Source: Symbiodinium sp. CCMP2592 (lineage: Eukaryota > Sar > Dinophyceae > Suessiales > Symbiodiniaceae). Taken from it: 64,000 nucleotides of DNA. Made by a program: the position numbers and the translations under genes. The DNA is taken from NCBI GenBank assembly GCA_905221615.1, contig CAJNDT010003824.1, forward strand, positions 199,001 through 263,000, written 5' to 3'. The stretch's first letter is position 1. The number at the start of each line of letters is the position of its first letter. Below, piece after piece: positions 30,570 through 44,013 of this stretch. The notes under the pieces were generated by a model. It saw only the letters and a list, made by a program, of their open reading frames with translations, was not told where the DNA came from and did no database searches.

Positions 30570-33500
30570 TCACTCGGCTTCCTTCTTGGCCGCTTTGCGG
30601 GCCCTTTGCAGCAGTGACCTCGGTGTAAAGGCTTGGAATCGGGTTGTGGGAGAGTAGCTACCTGTAGGCTAATGAGTGCAGCTATATCTAGGCGGGGTTT
30701 GTGGGAAGCATCCACCTACGTACTCTGTAGGCTGTATACAAATCGAATAGAGTTCGAATCCTAGCTTTAGAGAAAAATCTATAGGGTAACTTTATAGCTA
30801 TGGTTACCTGTATATATGTCCCTGTAGTGTATATATAGGAGCCCAGAAAAGAGTCCTGAGTTATATTTGGCGCTGCAGGATTAGAGTTCTGCACGACCCC
30901 AAGACCTCGACGTGAGCTAAGACAAGACAAGGACCCACCATCCCAGAATAAAAACCCATATAATAGTTTATTTTAATTGGTGCTTATAGGGTTTAGGGTT
31001 TCGGGTATGCTTATGCATGCATGCATTAACATACACTCTGTCCGGTAGTCCCTGAGTATAATGCCCATGCACAGATGCAACATAAGTGAAGTCAGATTGT
31101 TCATGAACGGCCCGAATTGTTCTGAAGATGGAGCTATAGGTTATATATACATGCATGTAACCGTGGCGTCTCTCAATCACACTTCAGAATTTTAAGATAC
31201 ACTAGCTAAACCTATCCCGGAAGCAATAAGATTCCTCAAGCGGCAAGCAATAGGATCGAGCGATAATTGTAGTTCGCAATTTACATATGGACATCACGAA
31301 AGCCGGCTCCTGCTGAGATCGACTAAGACAGAAGCTTGTTGGAAGCCTCCAGGGCCTGGGACTTGGCAGTCCTCGGCACATTGTGTTTCGGAGTCAAATC
31401 GTCTTGTACGTATGATCATATGCATGACTTGACATAGATTAGCCATCAGCCTCGTTCGGCCCAGCAAGCACTTGGAGACTCAGCTCAGCTGACAATCAAT
31501 ATGGAGCCAAGCTTCAGTTTCTGAGCCTTGACAAAGTAGGCCTTGCACTCGGTCTGAAGCCTGAGTTATATAGCACTTAAGCTGTTGGCCGGTGGGTTTA
31601 GCTTCGGGCGAGGTTGACATAGAGGGTGCGAATGATTCTAGAGTCATACGTCAGGATCATGCATGCAGCTCCTAGCTAGTATATGTCGACATAAATATAA
31701 TGTGCCAGCTCATATGCATTATACTTGCAGATGAACGACCCATCGAATTGGAAAGGTTCGGGAAATGGGATGCACACAAACCCTCACATACCCAAGTATG
31801 GAAACTGCCGCCCGAAGACTTGTCGCTGTAGCCGGTTGTGCTCCCTTCTGCTCTAGCTTCAGTCATCTCCTCGTACAAGTTCTCGAAGTCCTTGATCAGC
31901 ACGTCCATTTTTTTCAGAGTCCTTATTCAGGTTCTGTGGCGCGAACGATATGAAAACTCTCAGCCGTGCTCTCAGGCTGATATGGGGCTCATAGTTTTAA
32001 ATCGGGCTAGCCACTGATTTGCTTTAGCATCCCCAGCCACTGTGGGCTTGATCTTCTCCACAAAGGACTCGAGGGAGCCCTTGCTCTTGAGCACTTGTTT
32101 CATGTACTCTTTCATCTGGGAAGCAACCTTAGATGAATTGGTGACCCCGGGCATTTAGCGACACATATACCATCACTTCTGCAGCAAGTCAGGTTGGCAT
32201 CCTAGCAGTCACATGGACATGCAATGCTAGGGGCACTCATGTGATGATCACCCTCAAGCTGCTTCTCGTTGTTATGCACCATGCCATCGTCATCCGAGAA
32301 GGAAAATCCATCAAGAAGAGCCCCCGGCTTGAAGTTCAGCTCGTCCCCTCCCTCCCCGCTGTACGTTTGCTGCCTCTCAAGCATCTCTAAGTCCTCCTTG
32401 GTCATAGTGCCCGTGGTCCTTGTGTTCACCCAGTACTCCAGGGTCTCATCGTCGTATTCACAGGTCCTTGGTTTCTCTAGTGGCATGCATGGGGTTGTGT
32501 AGCTGCATGACTCCATTCAGCCAATAGGAGAGACTAAATTATGCACGCGTGCTAGGTTATATTCTGAGCGCAGGAAAGATCATGCATATTGACAACACAC
32601 AAGAATTCCATGAGTCCCTTCCCAAGAGCTCTATCAATTTAAGTGACCCCGAAATACGCTGAAATGGGATCGATCGAAAACAAAGCCCTCAGGGATCAAC
32701 TTAAAACTTCCACGGGTCCTATGAAGCTCCAGCCTGATCGATCGAGATACCAATTGAAGATCGATCGAGGTCTTAATTATAAATAAGCCTAGTTGGGCCC
32801 CCGATCTCTAGTAATATACAATGCACTGGTGGAGGCAAAAAACTGAGCATAGATCGTAAACAGCTATATACATTCACGGATTAAACAACAGCTTGGCTAC
32901 ATATGATCCTACCTAGCACAACGTAAGATCAGCTCTAGTGGAACAGCTATGTACCTACGATGCATTAAAGACACAAGCTGCGGACGCAGTGGCCTGACCA
33001 AGTTGCGCTTCGTGGCCCAGGCAACGATTTTTTCGATGCGGGACCTGAGCTGCTGCGGTTTATTCTTGTACGAGGCCAGATCGGTGACTTAATGGAGCGT
33101 CATGAAATTAGAATCCCGACTTAACCCATGGGTGCTACGAAGTGACGGACTGTAGTGGAGCTCCGTCTTCATATCGTCCTTGGAGTAAAATCCTCCCTTA
33201 ACCTCGAGCTTCTTGCTTCGTGTCGTGCGGGTCATGATCGTAATGGATTCCATGAATACGGCCTCAGGGATAAGCGAATTCATGGACCCCAGTGTAGATC
33301 AATCATAGCTATAACGATCGCAGAAGATGAGATCCTGAAGCATTTTCACCCGGCACCTGCCTTCACACCCCCAGCTTTGCACCACATGCGGAACAACGTG
33401 TCTCGACCTTTCCCGGCGTCCTTCCACATCTCAAAGATGTTCTCAGGAACCTCCAGCTTCCCTGTCGCCTTTTTAGGCGACACGATCCTTCGCACCTTCT

Positions 33501-34721
33501 CCCTCTCGAGCTTGGTCATGGCATTGAAGTTCAGCACCTTTGGGGCCTCCTCATCATCATCATCACTCTGGGCCTCGTTGGCTGCTTTCTGGGAAGCGGC
33601 AGACTTGCTTGGCACAGGCTTGGTTGGCGTCACAGCTGGTGTGGGGGGATGAGGTCTTTTCGAGCCTCGGGCACTCGGACTCTTAAGGACCTCCACACAG
33701 GGGCTTGCCAGGTTGGCCGTCTCAGGGATGCTTGGCTTCTGGGACAGCTGTGGCTTCTGGGATTCCTGTGGCTCCGGTGGCTTCTGGGATTCCTGTGGCT
33801 CCTGCGGCTTCTGGGAGTCCTCTGGCTTCTGCACATGGGACTCCTGCAGTTTGGGCAAGATCGGCCTCATTGGAGAAAGTTCATCACCGTGCTCACTCAT
33901 TGACACGCATTTATAAGTCATGCATGGTGCATACACATCGATCGATCGCTCCTAGGTGCACTTACACACATGCGCAAACTTACGATCGATTCGTCCTCTG
34001 GGTGGGCTTTCAGCCTCGTGATCTCTTGCTGCTGGGCGGAGACCGTGGCATGCAACAGCTCCATTTTGTACAGCAGCTCCTACAATTAATTATAGTCATG
34101 GATGTACATTCAAGGCTACAAGTCTTCATAGGTATGTTTGCTTTATAGGTTCTATATAACTGTGGGGGATCTAGATCGGTCCTGCTCAACGTTGCTACGC
34201 ACCTGGGACGAAGGCGTCGGTGTTGCGGAACCCAGGGACGAAGTGGAGGATGCTTTCTCGCACGGCTTGGGAACTCCCGGCTCCTGCTTCACCTCATCGT
34301 ATTTCTTCGCATGCAGAACATATTGCAGATGTGAATGAATGCATGCATGCACATCATGCATATATGCATGTTGTGTATGCACGCATCACACATATACACC
34401 TTGTTAAGATCCTAGCTGCATGCATCGATCTGCTCAGATAAATGGAACACACAATGCGAGCTACTTGTGGTGTAAGCAGGAACTCAGAGGCTACGCAAGT
34501 ATATGTACATGCATGTATGCACGAGAAATCGAGCATTGTGTAAAACTGGCGCATGCGAAGTTCGATCCGGAATCTACAGTAAACATGTATATGCATCAAG
34601 ACCAAGTGCACTCCCAGCCACTGCTTTCAGGGGCGGCTTGGACACCATGGCCAGCTGGGAGTCCGTCCCCGGCTCGGTCTTGATGTCGGCTTGGGCGACG
34701 GCAATAGCTTGATTGATCTCC
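30570..34721 (-). CDS. Multi-exon gene of a dinoflagellate repeat-encoded family, C-terminal half
   Basis: Exons read leftward (ends approximate): 34721-34605 (EINQAIAVAQADIKTEPGTD), 34306-34202 (KYDEVKQEPGVPKP), 34082-33986 (LLYKMELLHATVSAQQQEI, donor GTAAGT), 33843-33350 (Pro/Gln/Ser repeats, then FEMWKDAGKGRDTLFRMWC), about 33285-33150 (RTTRSKKLEVKGGFYSKDDM). Then 32516-32210 (YDDETLEYWVNTRTTGTMTK), 32150-31972 (MKEYMKQVLKSKGSLESFVE) and about 31908-31790. The last exon ends LLQRARKAAKKEAE at TGA 30572-30570. The piece FEMW...KDTLF...W followed by a K-rich GFYSKDDM block is one I know from many dinoflagellate predicted proteins. Function unknown. Introns carry CATGCATG motifs. Confidence 0.5.
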
Positions 34722-37374
34722 TGCAGGGGGATCTATAGGGAGGGCCATGTGATTGCACAGAAGTAACTTAACAAGATAGGCCGAAGTACTGAATCAGTGA
34801 ATGGTGGCATATGCATGACCAAACATGTTTGGGAAGCAGATCAAGTCTGTTATGCATATGATGCAACAAAGCTTTCCTTGGCTAGGGTCTGCAAGTCAGC
34901 AACACTTTCACGCGAAGCGCTGCGCAAAAGAAACGACAAGCCGGATGCCAATGTCTCGGCAGAATGCACGTCCCTCTGCAAAGCCATTGCGTACCACGGG
35001 GTCGTGTGCTGAAGCGCTGAAAAGTAGCGCAAAACGAGGCCAAAAATAAAACTCAGGGTTGCGCGCCGAAGAGCGCTGGTAGCGTGCCTAGAAGTGCTGG
35101 TTGCGTGCCTAAAAGTGTCTGTTTGGATTTGGCGTTTTTTACATAAATTTAACTTAACTGCGCAAAACGAACTCGGACACGCTACTCTGAGCCATGCGTT
35201 GCGTGAAACAGGAATATGAACCCGCAGCCCTGAGCTGAATCACTCAATTCATGAAGGCCTGAAGCCTGAAGTCACGCAGTTCATTGTGTAAGGGGAAGCC
35301 TAGAGCTCACAACCTTGAGACACGCAGCCCCAAAACCCGCAGCCCCAGGAAGCACGCAGCCCTCAAACCCGCAGCCCTGAAACCCCAAAGCCCTAAAACA
35401 CGCAGCCCTGCCGGAAGCCTAAAGCCCTGAAGCCCGCAGCCTCCTTAAAAATAAAAAACACGCAACCCTGAAACAACACGCAGCCCTGAAACCGATAGCC
35501 GCCAAAGCCACGAAACACGCAGTCCTGAAACCCAAAGCCCAAAACACGCAACCATGAAACTGAAAGCCCCAAACACGCAACCCTGAAGCCCAGACAGTCT
35601 TATATATAAGCTCGAAGCCGGCCCACATAGAACCCTGAAACCTGCATTAATGTCCCACGATAGAGAGCAGGGGCCCTGAAGCCCACACGGTCCTGTCGAT
35701 CCCTTCAAAAACCACCACTGAAGACCCTGAAGCCCTGAGCCCTGCAGCCCCATGCAGCAACTGCATGAGAAACTCTATATAGCTTCTATATCGGTCGATT
35801 GTAGCGATTCTCCGTGATGCAGGCCAATGATCGAACAATACCATATTGCAAGTAGATTCAGCTGCTGAAGAGAAGCCTCCGAAGAAAACACGCCGTCCCA
35901 AGCCCCACAGAGCCACAGCCCCGCAAACTCGAAGGCCAGAGGCTCGCAAGACCTGAAAGACTTTTCCATTGAACCTCGATTAAGCTAGCTTCTATATGGC
36001 CCTTAAGCTCCTTTGCACCCCACCTACAATCAGAGGGAACATAGCACTGCAGTGCCCCCCCAACGTCATATTGCTTTCGACAGTATCCCGATGGATCCAT
36101 ACAAGAAATATACTGAGCCACCGAGAACCTTGCCCGCACACATCCTTGTTTAAGGCGACTTGCGAGCCAGAGGCAAGTGCATCCGAGGCAAGCCAGCGGC
36201 CTTCTGAACATAAGTCGCACTCTAGACCGCCTACCTAAAACTCCTATAATTGATCAGTCTGTTCAGCAACTGGACAGATGTATGCGCATCCTTGTGGCAC
36301 GCAGTTCCCTCCTGAAGCCCCGGCAGGACCGTAGTTTAGTATATATATATATATATCACCGAAATAGCCCAAGCTTTGTCTGCAGGTTTGACTAATTAAC
36401 CTAATAGAAAACCTATATATATACCCTCTGGCACTAGCTAGACTCCATAGGAGTTCATTTCATTGCAGCCCTCCCTGAGTTTAAGTATAATACATTGGAA
36501 ACCTCATCACTGCCTGGGTGCTCCCGGAAACATACAGCACAGACCTGTAACTATCCGAATTCCCAGAGTGTTCTATATAGTTAAGCTAGGGCAACTCTAG
36601 TCTTGCAAGGGCGTAGCTTTCTGAGGGTTTGGGTTGGCTTCGGTCTAGCTTTAATTTAAATCGATCTACTTACGTATAGCTAGCTAGGATCATACATGAG
36701 GCCACAAAAGTTCGGAACCATGGCACAACTTCAGGCCATGGGCTCGGTAACTGTATTTACTAACAATCGACGACTTAGCCTATATACTTCGATCGATCAA
36801 TGTAGATGGAGACCCACGAAGACTTATAATCATATTTATCGGATGTAAACTTTTGTACACCAAAGCAGATCCATGCATGTCCGTCAATGGGGTTAAGCTA
36901 GCTAATGCATGCATGTGGCGGGTTTAGGGGTTTCCTTGTAAAGGGTTTACACAGTTCCCAGGAGTTTCGGGGTCTAGGGTGTATAAGGTTTATACAGGGG
37001 CTTCGTGGCTTAAGGTGTATACATATATATAAGCTTCAGGGGTTTCGGGGTTTAGGGTGTTTGCCCGATCGAGAATATGCTGGCCTGTATAATACTCACC
37101 CAGCTACCTTCAATTAACACCCCAAGAGCACACAGGTATTGGATCACCCAGGGCATGAGGCTCCAGCTGAAGAAACTTCCACATGGTTGCCATCTGCAGC
37201 TGCAACAACAACTGCACTCTGAATTACAAAAGCTTCAGGACCTAAATAAGTCCGTGCGGACACACACATAGAAAGGCTGTGCCACCCTCAAATGCAAAGT
37301 GCACTTTGTTTAATACTATGGCACATGCGTACGATATGTTTAATTGTTAGTATGTGCCCAGAAGCAGGACAACT
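34722..37374. other. Probable intronic or intergenic part of the large element
   Basis: A stretch of AACACGCAGCCCTGAAACC-like short repeats (35220-35740) and TATATA runs; no firm exon seen. Confidence 0.35.
35220..35745. repeat. CGCAGCCCTGAAAC-type tandem-like repeats
   Basis: Imperfect units of AACACGCAGCCCTGAAACC recur about twenty times. Confidence 0.75.
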
Positions 37375-40300
37375 ATGCAAAGTGAGTTGCAGGGAAGCAG
37401 GGCTTCCATTCCGCAGGGATTTTAAGACCTTTGGCCCCATAAAGATACTCGAGCAACTCTGGAACACCGGCATCGGACCAATCATCCTGCATGTCCAGCA
37501 TCCGAAGCTTCTCAACTGTCCAGGCATCAACCATGCCGCATGGCCGCAATGCCGGGGAGCCGTTGAAGGAGGGCAGAAGCTCGGCCATGTGCCGACCAAA
37601 TGATGCGGTGTAGGTCCTCGGAAGAGATGTTGAGGGGTTCGGAAAGACTACGTGTTTGGATTAGTTTCCCGGGGCTATAGCAATATAAGTATGGGGTGGG
37701 CGAAACAAGCAAGCTACTGACCTTCAAAACTGAGGCCGTGTCTGAGTTCCCTTAAGCTCACGGTTTCCCGTAAACTTTTCCCTGCCGTCTTTGCCCACCT
37801 TTCGAGTGACAGTACGAACATCACCATGCTTGCCGCGCTGTCGTTTCTTGAAAGCTGATGTCAATTTCCCTTTGTTGAACATCAAGACCTTCCGGTTGGA
37901 ACTCCACAAAGCCGTTCTCTTAGGACAAGTGTGGTTGTAGTGCATCATCCAGAACCGGCAAACATAGACCTGCAGGGCCCTAGGGTGGATGCCGACGATT
38001 GTACGATGTTCAGAAAAGCTTGTAGTCTTATCCACGGGGCCACAAATCTACTTTGCAAACCCTTTGCCTTGTGGGTCCGACACAGCCACTGAAAACGAGG
38101 GTGACGCCAAATCAGCGAGGAAGCAGGTTGTTCGATAACCCAGCTAGCTTGCATGGCCACACAAAGTACCGAAATAAGAATGGTCCTACCGAGGCACGGA
38201 GATGGCTTGCATCTGGGATTGAAAGGCAAGGGCCCTCCTGTTTCGTTTTAGGGATGTTAGGGTTTTATATATAAGCATATAGGGGGTTTATAATCTATAA
38301 TTATAAAAGGATTCATATAGACCGGGCTGGGGTTTAAAAAGCTATACCTGGAGTCTGTACGGGATCAGCTAGATAATCATGCAGTATAATGATGTTTCTC
38401 GTATACGACAATGCGTGGGTCCTGCAGAGCTGTTGATTTCCCACTCGTACAGATGGGGCTTCTTGGTTCCCACTCGCGTTCAGGAAGGATCTTCGAGTGC
38501 TGTTTCGGCACATGGATACCCAGCTGCCACACTGCAAGCCCTGCCACAAAGTAAAGCCTGAGCGACTCCCCTTGAGCACGGAGAGGAGGTGCAACCTGGA
38601 TTCGATCGAAGGACCACACAGACTACAATGCATTGCTGAGCAGTCAAAGACTCGATCATTACAATTTTAAGTGATTCATGCCGCCGTTATGAACTCGACT
38701 AAGTCTGGAGCGCAAACCCTGCTGGAGAGAGGATGTCCATGCATCTGTGACGCTCAATGTCTAGTGCAGCTGTGTTGTCCTTGTACATTGACTGGATCTC
38801 AGCAGTCATTGTTGCTTTACCAGCATAGTGCTCCAAGAAGACAAACTCCTTGAAGTCAGAAAGATAGTCATTATTTCAGACAGGCTCAAGAAATGCATAC
38901 ATATTCCGCACAGTCCTTCTGCGAGGAGAGCCGCTCGTTGAAGAGTAGACACAGCACAGCTAGGATAAAGACCTGCGTGCAGCAAACGACATGGTTCTAA
39001 ATTCGGAAAGCTCGTACATTGTCAAATCACATCTGATCAGTTTGTACAGAGGTCCATCGAACGAGCATATCGGCCGGGATCGGCCGTTTGCGTGTGTGAA
39101 CTATATAACATGTCACGTCGAGTCTGTATTGCACGCACACATCTACACACATGCTTCCTGGAATCCCCCACCTGGCCTTCGGAGCTTGAAGCCTCATCAG
39201 GTTTTCCACCAGCTGGTAAAGCTGCATGCCGAGACAGGAGGACCGGCTGGAACCAGAAGTTGCTCTAGGGGAGCGAGCGATGCCAACATGGCTCCAATGA
39301 TATGCTTTCGTACTGTTTTGCATGCAGGACAGTGCAGCAACAAGTCAGCATAGATGCACAGAGATGCTGCAAAGCATGGAAACCTACCCTACATGTGTCA
39401 CGACATACTGAAACCCAAAGCCTTCCCCGGAGATCGTGCCTGACTCGGTTGCAAGAGTTTCCTGGCTGTCCGCATCGGAAGGATCACGACGAGGAGGCGG
39501 CATGACCTGCGCGATGGGTGCTGAAGCTCGGTGTCTCGGATTGGGGCTCGGCTGCAAGAGTTGATGCAAGGAGTGGCCGTACATGATTTCTTGCATTGAG
39601 AAGCACAGACAGAATACAGGCTCCAATCTTTTTCTTCTTCGTGCATGAGCGAACACTGCAGAGCATGTGATGCGTGCGTTCGAAGTGAGCACTTGAAAGC
39701 TTTAAAGTCGAGGAGTCGTCTCTGATCAGCAAAGGCAGCCAACACTGCAAGTAAAGCACAGTGCTTTTGGCCATCACATCACCGATAGCTGCACTACAGC
39801 TACGAGCTACCCTACATATCCTTTAGATTAGATTCCGGGTCTAGTTTCAGGTGCTGGCTGCCCTCCAATCAAAATCGGCGGGCCGAGGCCGGAAGCAGGA
39901 GGTTCTTTACCCCAGGTCCCCCTGCTGCAGCTACAGTGCTAAGCCACTCGATAAACACATCAGTGCGCAGCGCACCTCGCAATGGCAGCCTCGTATCGCT
40001 TGAGAGTGGGCCTCTTCCCAGTCTCACCAAAGAGCTTCTCCCCGACATCCGACCATGTCTTGCCTGAAAACTTGGGGTTCGAGAGATTAAGTTTAATTGT
40101 ACAACATGATAGCACACTCTCACACACAGAGTTTATCGATCGACAAGTTACTAACGCGGTCATCATTCAGAAAATCAAAAGTCCACTGTGACACCGTGGG
40201 GAGCCAATCCTCTTCATTCTCTACCGGCGTGTTCTTTAAGGCTTCGGCCACATGCTTCCAGAAGGGATCCTGCACAACGTGCATGCATAAACATGAGATA

Positions 40301-43277
40301 CCTGTGCATGAACCGGTCACAAAGCAACAGCACGATCAATGGTATGCACATGCGACAACCCGTACTGTCCTCGAGTTTGCCTGGAAACCTAACGAACGGT
40401 CGGATGCGGCCATTGAACGCATCCTTGATCGCGTTGAATTTCGCCTGGTACCAGGATCGCGAAGGGAAGTACCGGCGAGCGAACGTTGGGACATCCTCCT
40501 TCTCTTCCTCCACGGGCTCGGCCTCTTCCTCCTCCTCCTCCGGGGTCGGCTGCTTGCCACGAACACGTTTGGCAGGACGCTTTCCCGCTCCCTGCTCAGC
40601 CTCCCACGCGGCCCATTCCTCCTTTGTCCACTCCTGTTCATCCTCCTGCGGCTCGCGATCCTCCACACCGGCCACATAGCCATCCCCAACGTGTTCATTG
40701 GGGTCGTACTCGTAGTAGACCGTTGCGTTGTCAGCTTCCTTTGCCTTCGCCTTCGCCTTCTTCCCCTTCTTGAGCAACTTGCGCTTGCTCAGTTTTCGAG
40801 CAATCACACCCGGCTTGGGTTTGCAAGGCTGCTTCTCCTCCTCCTTCTCCTCCTCCAAAGCCTTGCGCTTCGTAGCCCGAGCCTTCGGCCCAACCTTCGA
40901 ATCCATCGAGTCCTTGACATCTTTTTTGGATTCTTTTTTGGGCCGGCCGGGACCTCGCTTGGGCTTTGCGACTCGATCTGTCTCAATCTCCTCAGACGGT
41001 CCCGGCTCCTTGCCACCGCCAGGGGCAGCATCCGTCTTAGCCTTCTTCTTGGCCGTCAAAGCGAGCTGGGCTTGTCGTGTCACCACCGCTGCAACCTCTG
41101 ATCACCACAGCATCACCGTACACAGAAGAAACGAATGGAAAAGAAATTTTGAGCAAATATCATCTATAATGCCCATGGACATATTGGGTTTAGACTGCAT
41201 GAATCAGATACCGACATGGATTCTAATCTCGCCTGGTAGCTGGCTCACCGATCAGCTCCGGCGAAGGCTCAGGCTCACGACTGTGGATTTCATCATTCAG
41301 TCTCTTATTTCGGAATGCCTCCTTCTCTCGAGCTTGTGCTGCCTCCTTCTCTCGAGCTTCTGCCGCCTCCCTCTCTCGAATTTCTGCTGCATGCCTCTCT
41401 CGATTTGGAGCTGTGTCTCTCTCTCCATCTCGACCGAGTAAAGCAGCAGATCGAGCTGCTTCAACCCGACACACATGTTCTGCACGTGCAGAATCGAGCC
41501 ATGCCTGTACGTAGTGCTCGGGCTGAACCAGATACTGCTGAGTGTCCATGTTGTCGACAGCATTCGAACTGCCTAAAAGTGCATGTGATACATCATGCAA
41601 AGACACGTGCATGCGTTGAAAAAAATCACGTATTGTGCAAGCATGTCACAGTGACTGCCACTGCCAACTGATGTAGATCCTTCTTCAGCTTCGAAGTTCA
41701 GCTTGCGACGCGTAGCATCCGGAAGATCCCCTGGCTTGAACTCCTTATTGCGGACCTTCGACCTTAGTACACATGCATGCATGCATGGATCCTATATATA
41801 TTGACATGCGGACCGGGCATTGCAGCACATGCCCACACAAAGAATCGAGATGCAGCTTGTCGTTGACAACAGCCAGCATCTGCTGCAACCTTGCAGGATC
41901 CATCCTTGAAAGCTGGCCAGCCAGTCCTGCAAAAGAACTCGGAGTCGTAGGAGTGGGATCTCGCACGGGCGCTGGCTTCACGGAAATAATCTCCTTAAAC
42001 CATGCAATTCCAATCGAAAGAATGCGCACACAGAAACTGCAGAGCAAAACATCAGTGTTCAGTCAATCGATCGAGATCTATATGTAGACTCTGTGCACAT
42101 CGAATCATGCAAGGCTCAGGGCTTCCAGGGGACAGGGGTTCGGCAAGAGCACCCTTCACTGGAGTCTGTCCCGGAAGCGAGTCACCTGAGGGTGGCTTGT
42201 GTTCCGTCTCCACATCGCAAATGGCCGGCAGGCTGTCGTCACTCAAACCCTGCATCATCTCCAGAGTATCCAGAACAGGAGCTGCCATCACAGGTGGGCC
42301 TGCTGAGTCAGGCTTTTCATGCCCAGTTTCTGGACGATCCGCCTGCAAGGGCTCCTTGCTCCTTCGGATATTCTCATACGTAGCCGGGTCAAGCGAAAAC
42401 CCCAGCATCTTCTCGAGTTCTTCTCGAGGAGGTGCTTTCAAATACACCTCCAAAGGCGACTCGGCATTCCGCTCCCCAAGAGAGGAATGTAGGCTCTGTC
42501 TCAGCGAAGCATCGTCAGCCATGTCACTGTCGTCGTCCGAACCACAACTAGCAATCGGCTTCTGCTTGGGCGACTTGGCTAGCGCAGAGCGGCCTTCCTA
42601 AATTCAGCAGCAGGCACAAGGATCCAGCACAACAAATACATGAGAACATACATGCAGCACATGCACTGCAAACATCACTGCCAAAAGCATTGCTCTTCTC
42701 GTTTCAGAATCGGCATATGCAGTTTCAGATGCTTTGGATAAGTCGAACACCATGTTTCGGATCTCTTCGTCCTTATATCGAACATCTTAACTATTGGCAA
42801 TGCAGGGCCGCAGGGCCCAGAATTTCCGTATAAAAAGGAATCTCGAGAAATACAGTCATGCATGATATGCATGTATATCCATGGCACACGTGGAATCTCC
42901 CATAGTGTCCACTTTCGTTTGATCACGGTGAGCATGGACTTGATTGCTTCTGCTGATTTGGCGATGTTCTTTTCTCTTCGAAGCTTCATATCCATGGTAT
43001 CAGGCTTCACTGGCACGTCCTCTGCTTCTGAATCATAGAATTTGCGCACTGCTTCTTTGATGAGTTCCACAGGTTTGCTGATTCTTCCATACCTGGCCAT
43101 AGCCTCCGTGAAGGGCTTCAAGATAATATGATTCAGTCTCATGTTTGCAAGGGTAGGGAAAACCTGGTTCCTGTTCTTGCAGTCTATGAGGAGCATGGAC
43201 CGAGATCTCGCACGCTTCCTCAGGGTTCGATGCTTCTCCCATTCATGGCAGCACGACAGGAAACTGAGTTTCGCCAT
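37375..43277 (-). CDS. Multi-exon AT-hook/coiled-coil gene of the large element
   Basis: Likely start ATG 43277 (MAKLSFLSCCHEWEKHRTLR). Exons leftward, ends approximate: 43277-42892, 42599-42125 (SPKQKPIASCGSDDDSDM), 41993-41846 (LSRMDPARLQQMLAVVNDKL), 41757-41650 (FKPGDLPDATRRKLNFEAEE), 41573-41229 (coiled coil of AREKEAAQAREKEA type). Then 41094-40391 (AT hook KPKRGPGRPKK, Lys-rich, then FARRYFPSRSWYQAKFNAIK), 40268-40152, 40069-39961 (WSDVGEKLFGETGKRPTL), about 39610-39440, about 38190-38060 (VLCVAMQASWVIEQPASSLI), 37970-37725 (VCRFWMMHYNHTCPKRTALW) and 37600-37375, which ends EWKPCFPATHFA. The last three are a conserved set I know from dinoflagellate proteins. The AT hook suggests binding to AT-rich DNA. 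Function unknown. Confidence 0.5.
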
Positions 43278-43976
43278 GTAGTATGGACACGGTGACCTTG
43301 AACCCCAACTGCGATCACGAAGCTCTAACTTCCAATCACTAGATCGATCATTCCCAACATTCGCAGAAAGCACGGGGGGGAGCACCTTCAGCCAGGCTCA
43401 CCCTGATGATCGAAAACAACCACGTCATCTCCGGTCCTGGCGTGGACTTATGTGCTCAGCGTGCTGAAAAAAAAACTTCGTCAGCCCAATACATGCCAGT
43501 TGGACCCTTCGGAAGTTGATGAGGGAGTGCACGAAAGGACATGAGGGCCAGGCTTCGAACGATTGCTTACATAGGGTTTATGTATATAGGGCTTATGGGG
43601 TTTATAGGGCTTGCGATCTATAGTCTTGAATTAGCTACGATTTCTGTGACATCAAACTTCGCTTATCTCGGAGCGATCTGTCTCAAGAATCAGCAATATG
43701 CTTGCGATGCAACTAGCTAGCTAGGATATTATTCGATCTAAATTGAGCACTACCTGCGCATATCCCGTACCTGACACATGGAGGAGGGGTGCACACAGGC
43801 TCTTCAAGCCTTTGCAAAGGTCAACAGGATGCACTTTATGCCTTAAGCCTCGAAGCGGGTCGGGATTTCAGGGATAGTGCCCTGAAGCCATTTGGGCCTT
43901 CAGGGAGGCTTGCCCTGAAGCGAACCAGCCCGTATCCAAAAGCAAGCGTTTGGCAGAAGTGTGCGTTTACCGCAAC
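43278..43976. promoter_or_regulatory. 5' flank of the AT-hook gene inside the element
   Basis: About 700 bp upstream of the leftward ATG, with CTAGCTAGCTAG and a GGGCTTATGGGGTTTATAGGG segment; the promoter presumably lies here. No TATA or other box is certain. Confidence 0.3.
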
Positions 43977-44013
43977 AATGATTTATAAACAGGCGTTTGC
44001 TTTCACAGGCGGT
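43977..44013 (-). repeat. Right terminal inverted repeat of the large element
   Basis: In reverse complement it starts ACCGCCTGTGAAAGCAAACG and continues CCTGTTTATAAATC. It shares a 12-base exact core and most of the next 24 positions with the left end. Confidence 0.65.

Larger units (their letters stand above)
26170..44013 (-). mobile_element. Candidate 17.8-kb DNA transposon with terminal inverted repeats
   Basis: Both ends carry ACCGCCTGTGAA facing inward, extending imperfectly through CAAAC-CTGT-ATAAA motifs to about 36 bp. Outside both ends lies the same satellite in the same orientation, so the block appears inserted in an array. Inside, telomere-like repeats are almost absent and CATGCATG/CGATCGAT-type motifs are frequent. 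All recognised genes read leftward: an AT-hook multi-exon gene, a second multi-exon gene, a GIY-YIG-like protein and a transposase-like protein. No target duplication was found, and about 60 bp of satellite phase seem missing at the junction. Confidence 0.6.

Noticed and set aside
40097-41101. Plus-strand 334-codon Leu/Phe/Ser-rich ORF looking like a membrane protein
   Set aside because: It is the antisense of the AT-hook exon, whose Lys/Glu codons read as Leu/Phe/Ser on the other strand.
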